From the NCBI GenBank assembly GCA_016748015.1, contig JAAOMT010000727.1, positions 8,550-21,365 on the forward strand: a stretch of DNA of 12,816 bases, read 5' to 3'. Source of the stretch: Geosiphon pyriformis. Its lineage: Eukaryota > Glomeromycota > Glomeromycetes > Archaeosporales > Geosiphonaceae. The notes under the pieces were generated by a model. The model saw only the letters and a program-made list of their open reading frames with translations, made no database searches and was not told where the DNA came from. The number at the start of each line of letters is the position of its first letter. Position 1 is the stretch's first letter. This document shows positions 8,293 to 12,816 of this stretch, piece after piece. The position numbers and the translations under genes were made by a program.

Positions 8293-9091
8293 CTGATCTG
8301 AATAGTTGTTTACTTTTCTGAAATTATTATTAACCATAATTTTTTCACAGATTGCCAATTTCTTTGCCTTATTCAAACTAGATTCAGAATAAAAATGACT
8401 TAATAATTTCTGGAAATTTTAAGGGAGTAGAAGCTTCCCCAAAACCATCAACTTGATAGAAAATTTTTTTGACTGCAATTAATTTATCACTAATAGTTTT
8501 ATTTGGCACAGCAAATAGCTCAATATCTAACATGAAAGATTTAACTGGCTTAAAATCATGTCTATCCAAAACACATAACTTGACAGTTAATAAATGCTTA
8601 GCACCAGAAAATTTAGGAACCAGAAGTGCCAAAATATTATCATTGTCATTGCTTAAATTGTTGAAAGAAATAGTCTTCAGTTTGCTGCCCAAAACATATG
8701 TCTTGGTATGAGGTTTCTTGAATGTGACATCGTTCATAGTATTGTTAACTTCCAAGGCATTTGAATTTGCATAGCTGGTCTTTTCTATAATAGTATTCTT
8801 CATGTTCTCCAGGTTTAATATACCACTAATGCTGTTTGTTTCGCTGTTCACTTCACTGCCCCAAGATCTTGCAGGCTTATTGCCATCAGCAATTATATCT
8901 ACAAGAAATAAAGAGCCAGTAAACATTTTGACCATATTGCCAATGATGATAGATTTCTTGAATTTTTTATAAGAGGCACCATGTGAATAAAAACCCACCA
9001 ACTATTTGGTTTTGACACCAAACTGGATCCCCAATCCAGCTGAAATGAATACTAATCTATCAGCAGAAAAGCCTATTGGATCTATATTCAT

Positions 9092-9212
9092 GAACAAAGA
9101 TATGTTGAAAAAAATAACTGTGAAATTAAAAGAAAAAAGTAATAAAGAAAATTTATCTCTTTGATATATTCTAGCTTTTGTTGTGACTAAAGGATTAACA
9201 AAAGAAAGATAT
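9092..9212 (-). other. LINE 5' leader
   Basis: This is the sequence between the proposed ORF1 ATG (9091) and the A+T desert. Its outer end carries an 8-bp inverted repeat: CTTTTGTT (9175-9182) and AACAAAAG (9197-9204). LINEs usually have an internal promoter in this region, but no specific promoter motif can be named. The boundary near 9212 is set by the composition change and the candidate target-site duplication. Confidence 0.45.
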
Positions 9213-9224
9213 TTTTAATATTTT
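9213..9224. repeat. Candidate target-site duplication, right copy
   Basis: TTTTAATATTTT is identical to 2343-2354 and placed just outside the presumed LINE 5' end. The match ends at 2342/9212 on one side (G versus T). Its low complexity makes a chance match quite possible. Confidence 0.25.
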
Positions 9225-12200
9225 ATATATTTGAAAATTATTATTAAAAAAATAAAAAATTTTATAAAACCAAAATATTATTAAATAACATAAAAAATAA
9301 ACAATTTGGTTTAATTATTATAAAAATTAACAAATTTAATAAAATAATAATTTTTGTTTTTAAAAATAATTTGGGCTTTTTAAATTTAAAAATTGTATTA
9401 ATTATTAATAAAATATTATTAATAAACTATTAACAATTAAATTTTTGTTTAAAAATAAATAATAAGTTTTTATATTAATTAAAAAAAATTAATATTATTT
9501 AATATAATATAATTATATAAAAGTTTTAAATTAGATTTAACTTATATGTTTTTTATGTATATACATAAAATATTATTTTTTTTAATTATATTACTTATTT
9601 ATTTAGAAATAATTTCAATAATTAATTTAATTAAAAAAGATTAAAGCTTTTAAAAAGCCATTATAAAATTAATCATAATTAATAATATTATTAATATTAT
9701 ATTTTTTATAAAACTTGCTAATTTTTAAACTTATATTATACAACTTATTATCAAAAAAATAATATTTGTTTCAATTGTAAAAAATTTTTTCTTTAATTTA
9801 ATATATAAAACAAAAAAATTTTAAGCAACCTAAAAACCAAAACATTAAAATATTAATTGTGTTAACAATAAATTTAACTAATAAAACCAAAACATCTAAC
9901 TATAATTCCAAAAAAACCAAATAAAAACTGACAAAAAAGTTAACAACAGCAAAAAAACTAGCAATAATAAAAAAATTAACAATAAAAAAAATTAATAAAA
10001 CAGAAACAAAAACTAAAACATAAAATTTAGCTTTAATAAAACACAATTTTAAAGTTTTAAAAACAATAACAAATTAAAACAAAGACCAAAAAAAAATAAT
10101 AATAATATTTTATAATCTAAAATCCAATAACCAAAATCTTAATATTTAAAACAATGTTAATATTCAAATATTTTTCACCAAATTTTATATTTTTTAAAAT
10201 AATAATTATTTTGATTAAGCAAAAAAAATTTCAATACTATCTTTTTTAATTAAAACAAACTAATTAGCAAAAACAATAGCAACAAAAAAACGTTCTTGAA
10301 ATAAACAATAACATATTATCACAAGTTAATAAACTTTAACTTAATTAAAATAACAATGTCAAAAACACTAAAAGTATTTTTAATATAATCAAAAATATAC
10401 CAAAAAACATTAAAAAATACAACAAAAGAAAAAACAAAAGCTATTACAAAAAACTTTACAATCTTAAATATGGTTAAAAAAAAAATAACTAATTGAAATT
10501 TTGGTAACAGCAATTAAAAAAGTTTTAGAAACAAAATTTACATAAAACAACTTAATATTATCTTTAAAAACTAAATTAAATTTAATAAAATCAAACAACA
10601 AATTAAATAAAAATTTAATAAAAACTAATTTAATTTTAATATAATACTAAACATTAAAGTAAAGACTATTTACCTAAAAAATCTTGAATAATTGAAAATT
10701 ATTTTTCAAACATTATTAAAAACAGTATTAAAAAACAAAAAATAATTGATTTAATTTTTATTTTATTAATTTAATCTTTAAAATTAAATAATTTAATAAG
10801 CTAATTAATTAAAAATATATATAAAAACATTTTGTTTTGCTTTTATAATTATAATAATTTATTAAAAGACACTATATTTAACAATATAGCCAATGATTAA
10901 TCTTGGATTATTTTAAAAAATGTATTATTGTTATTATTATTTATATTAAAAAAAGAGTTAATTACTATTATAAAAATTTTATTTAAAATTTTTTTGAAAT
11001 TACAAAAAACTTTAGTATAATAATAGTAGATATAAGTATATGTTACTGTTTTTTGAAGTTTTTGGTTTTTTTGGCCATTTGTAAAATAATAGTAGTAATA
11101 ATAATAATTATAAAAACAAAAAAATTAGCTTGTTAATTGGCTTCTTATTAAAAGCTTTAAATTTTTAATAAAAATAAAAATAATACTAAACTAACTTAGT
11201 GTTTTTTTAGAAAAAACTTTAATTAAAAAAATTACTAATTAAAAATAAAAAAATAAAATACTTCAAAATAAATATAATTTACATATAACTAATTATTTAA
11301 ATTTATTAAAACAATATTATATAATATTTAAATATAATTTACTAATAATTATAAAAACTTTATAATACTTATATAAAATAAATTACAAACTTATTACAAA
11401 ACTAAGACATATTAATAAACCAACAATTATCTGGTTTCAAATATTAAACAAAACAAAATTAATACTTTTATCAGATTTTTTTTTTATATTTTATTTTAAG
11501 TTTGAAGTTTAATAATTAAATTATAAACAAAATTTATAATAAACTAAATAGTTTTAAAAACAAATTTAGATACCAAAAAAAGATTTTTACACTAATTTTT
11601 AAAAATATAATAATATTACCAAAAATTTGCAAAATTTAAAAATTAACAATAAAACAATCTAACAAAAATATTTACTTATTAGTTTTATTTTTATTAATTT
11701 TTTTAAACAATAGTGTTTATAATATATAAAAACAAATAATTAAAATTTTTTATTTTATTAAATCTAATGTATTTTACACTAAAATAATTTAAATTTTAAA
11801 ACTTTTTATATAAAATTATTAAAAATTATTTAAAAATGGTTTTATTATATATATGTAAAAACTAATAATATTATAATTTGTTAAACCAAAATTTATGTTA
11901 CTATTAAAATATCAAACTAAAGTCATTTTAAATTAGTTATAATTTTTAACCAAAAAAATTCAAATATTTAAAGACATATTTAGCTTTTTATTAAACAAAC
12001 TTATATAATTTTTTAGGAAAATGCTAAATATTTTCAAAAATTACTATATTATTAACTATTAAAAACCTTTTATCAACTTAAACAAAAAACAAAACTTTAA
12101 TAATATTGTTACTTAACAAAATATGAATTATTAATAAAAAATTTTTAGATAATACAGTTCTTTGAATATTTCTATAATTATTTAGAAAAAATGTAGAGTT

Positions 12201-12816
12201 AGGTGTAAACTTGAGGAGACATGAGTAATTGTGTTCATTATTATAACACATATATAAAAGTATAATTGTTTCATCTTTTTGTAAAATGTATATTTTTGTA
12301 ATTTTTTTAAATTCTTTTTAAATCAATTAAGTAATTGTTTAATTTATTAACAATAATTAAAAATACTTTTTAATTAAAATAAATAATTTAAAACATTGAA
12401 ATAATTAAGAAAAAATTGATTTAATAAAAAATTAAGGAAAACTATCGTTTATATTAAAAATATTTTAAAAATGTTCTTGGGGTTAAAAGTTTATAGCATT
12501 TTTATAATAAAAATTTAAAATCTCAATATTATACGAAATAACATACGTTTTTAGAAAAATACTTAAAAATAACAATATAAAATTTCATATATATTTTCAA
12601 ATTAAAAACAATAAATATTACTTAAAACAAACCATTAGTTTGAAAATAATATAAATTTATTAAATTTATCAATATACTTTATAAGATTGGACAATATAGT
12701 TTTAAATTGCAACTTATAAAAAAAATATAAAATTATAATTTTTAAACTCTTTACATAAAACTTTATTTGCAATTATTAAACATTTAATGAATTGTAATAA
12801 AAATAAATTTCTATTA
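9225..12816. other. Right A+T-rich desert without genes
   Basis: This stretch runs to the window edge with no supportable ORF, RNA gene or recognisable element. Sampled rows carry about 2-9 G/C per 60 bases, and CpG is nearly absent (examples at 10291, 12446, 12534 and 12546). From about 9820 to 10620 the + strand is strongly A- and C-biased, like the LINE, suggesting an older repeat. A 64-codon open frame at 10513-10319 (minus) starts at TTG and is low-complexity Phe/Ile/Val, so it is not called. A short AAT/AGT trinucleotide run lies near 11085-11109. A G-richer island lies at 12190-12260. Confidence 0.75.

Larger units (their letters stand above)
7130..9091 (-). pseudogene. LINE ORF1 pseudogene: RNA-binding, nucleocapsid-like protein
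   Basis: ORF1 proteins bind the element RNA and form the particle used in retrotransposition. The most intact part is 9001-8384 (VGFYSHGASYKKFKK to FPEIIK). A frameshift in an A5 run (8391-8395, + strand) moves to a second frame with an RRM-like region (about 8292-8085) and a CCHC knuckle (7809-7768). Another shift near 7480 returns to the first frame, which ends with a probable coiled coil (LKSKIVALETLVNSVLERL) and TGA at 7132-7130. In-frame stops include TAG at 9004-9002, two TAA in M-stop-LIGL-stop-QKAL, and TGA/TAA in KT-stop-T-stop-IA, where the family has Trp and Gln as I remember it. The ATG at 9091-9089 is in frame with 9001, so I take it as the likely original start; no ATG exists at 9001, where the codon is TTG. 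The intact length would be about 650 residues. Confidence 0.85.
2351..9212 (-). mobile_element. Near-full-length, inactivated LINE (non-LTR retrotransposon)
   Basis: The element lies on the minus strand. In its own direction it has a 5' leader (about 9212-9092), ORF1 (9091-7130), ORF2 (7133-2484), a 3' UTR (2483-2364) and a poly(A) tail (2363-2351). There are no long terminal repeats. The set of APE endonuclease, reverse transcriptase and RNase H in ORF2, with a CCHC zinc knuckle in ORF1, places it among the APE-encoding LINEs, perhaps near the I or Tad1 groups; the clade is an inference. The protein remnants agree, from memory, with a LINE family common in Rhizophagus. G+C is roughly 25-40% in sampled rows against about 10% in the flanks, and only 13 CpGs remain by my count. 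The 3' end is well fixed by the poly(A); the 5' end rests on the composition change and the candidate duplication at 9213. Confidence 0.9.

Noticed and set aside
8469-8711. Plus-strand 80-codon ORF
   Set aside because: It lies antisense to the best-preserved part of ORF1 and has no features of its own.
10319-10513. Minus-strand 64-codon ORF in the right desert
   Set aside because: It begins at TTG rather than ATG and is low-complexity Phe/Ile/Val/Leu, as expected from T-rich DNA; no homology is recognised.
11476-11485. T10 run as a possible poly(A) tail of a second LINE
   Set aside because: The sequence beside it does not resemble the 3' UTR at 2364-2483, and T-runs of this length are expected in the desert.

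Overview
The window looks like nuclear DNA of an arbuscular mycorrhizal fungus (Glomeromycotina, most likely Rhizophagus or a relative). I infer this because a decayed LINE (non-LTR) retrotransposon fills its centre, and from memory its protein remnants match a LINE family that is abundant in Rhizophagus proteomes. The very A+T-rich flanks fit such a genome. No bacterial, phage or CRISPR feature is visible, and no intact gene lies wholly inside the window.

Layout. (1) Positions 1-100, minus strand: the first 33 codons of an ordinary gene that runs off the left edge. It is about 47% G+C and keeps six CpGs in its first ~110 bases. (2) About 181-2342: an A+T desert without genes, with a clean 9-unit, 12-bp tandem repeat (1481-1588) and a nested inverted repeat (939-1010). 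(3) About 2351-9212, minus strand: one near-full-length LINE. Read in its own direction it has a 5' leader, ORF1 (9091-7130: RRM-like region, CCHC zinc knuckle, C-terminal coiled coil), ORF2 (7133-2484: APE-type endonuclease, reverse transcriptase, RNase H, C-terminal zinc finger), a 3' UTR and a 13-base poly(A) tail. The two ORFs overlap as ATGA at 7133-7130. (4) About 9225-12816: a second A+T desert without genes, whose 9820-10620 stretch is skewed in the same way as the LINE and may be an older, unrecognisable repeat.

State of the element. Both ORFs are dead. Two frameshifts were found in ORF1 and five frame changes in ORF2, including one internal deletion and one short duplication. Stops are numerous and many look like Trp, Gln or Arg codons hit by C-to-T or G-to-A transitions. 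Only 13 CpGs remain in about 6.85 kb by my count. A key acidic residue of each of the endonuclease, reverse transcriptase and RNase H is replaced through a G-to-A change on the coding strand. This points to cytosine-methylation-driven deamination or a RIP-like process acting on the repeat but not on the neighbouring gene. I do not see a previously undescribed functional system; the most informative content is this mutational record and the ORF1/ORF2 coupling. Comparisons with the intact family rest on my memory of it and were not computed.
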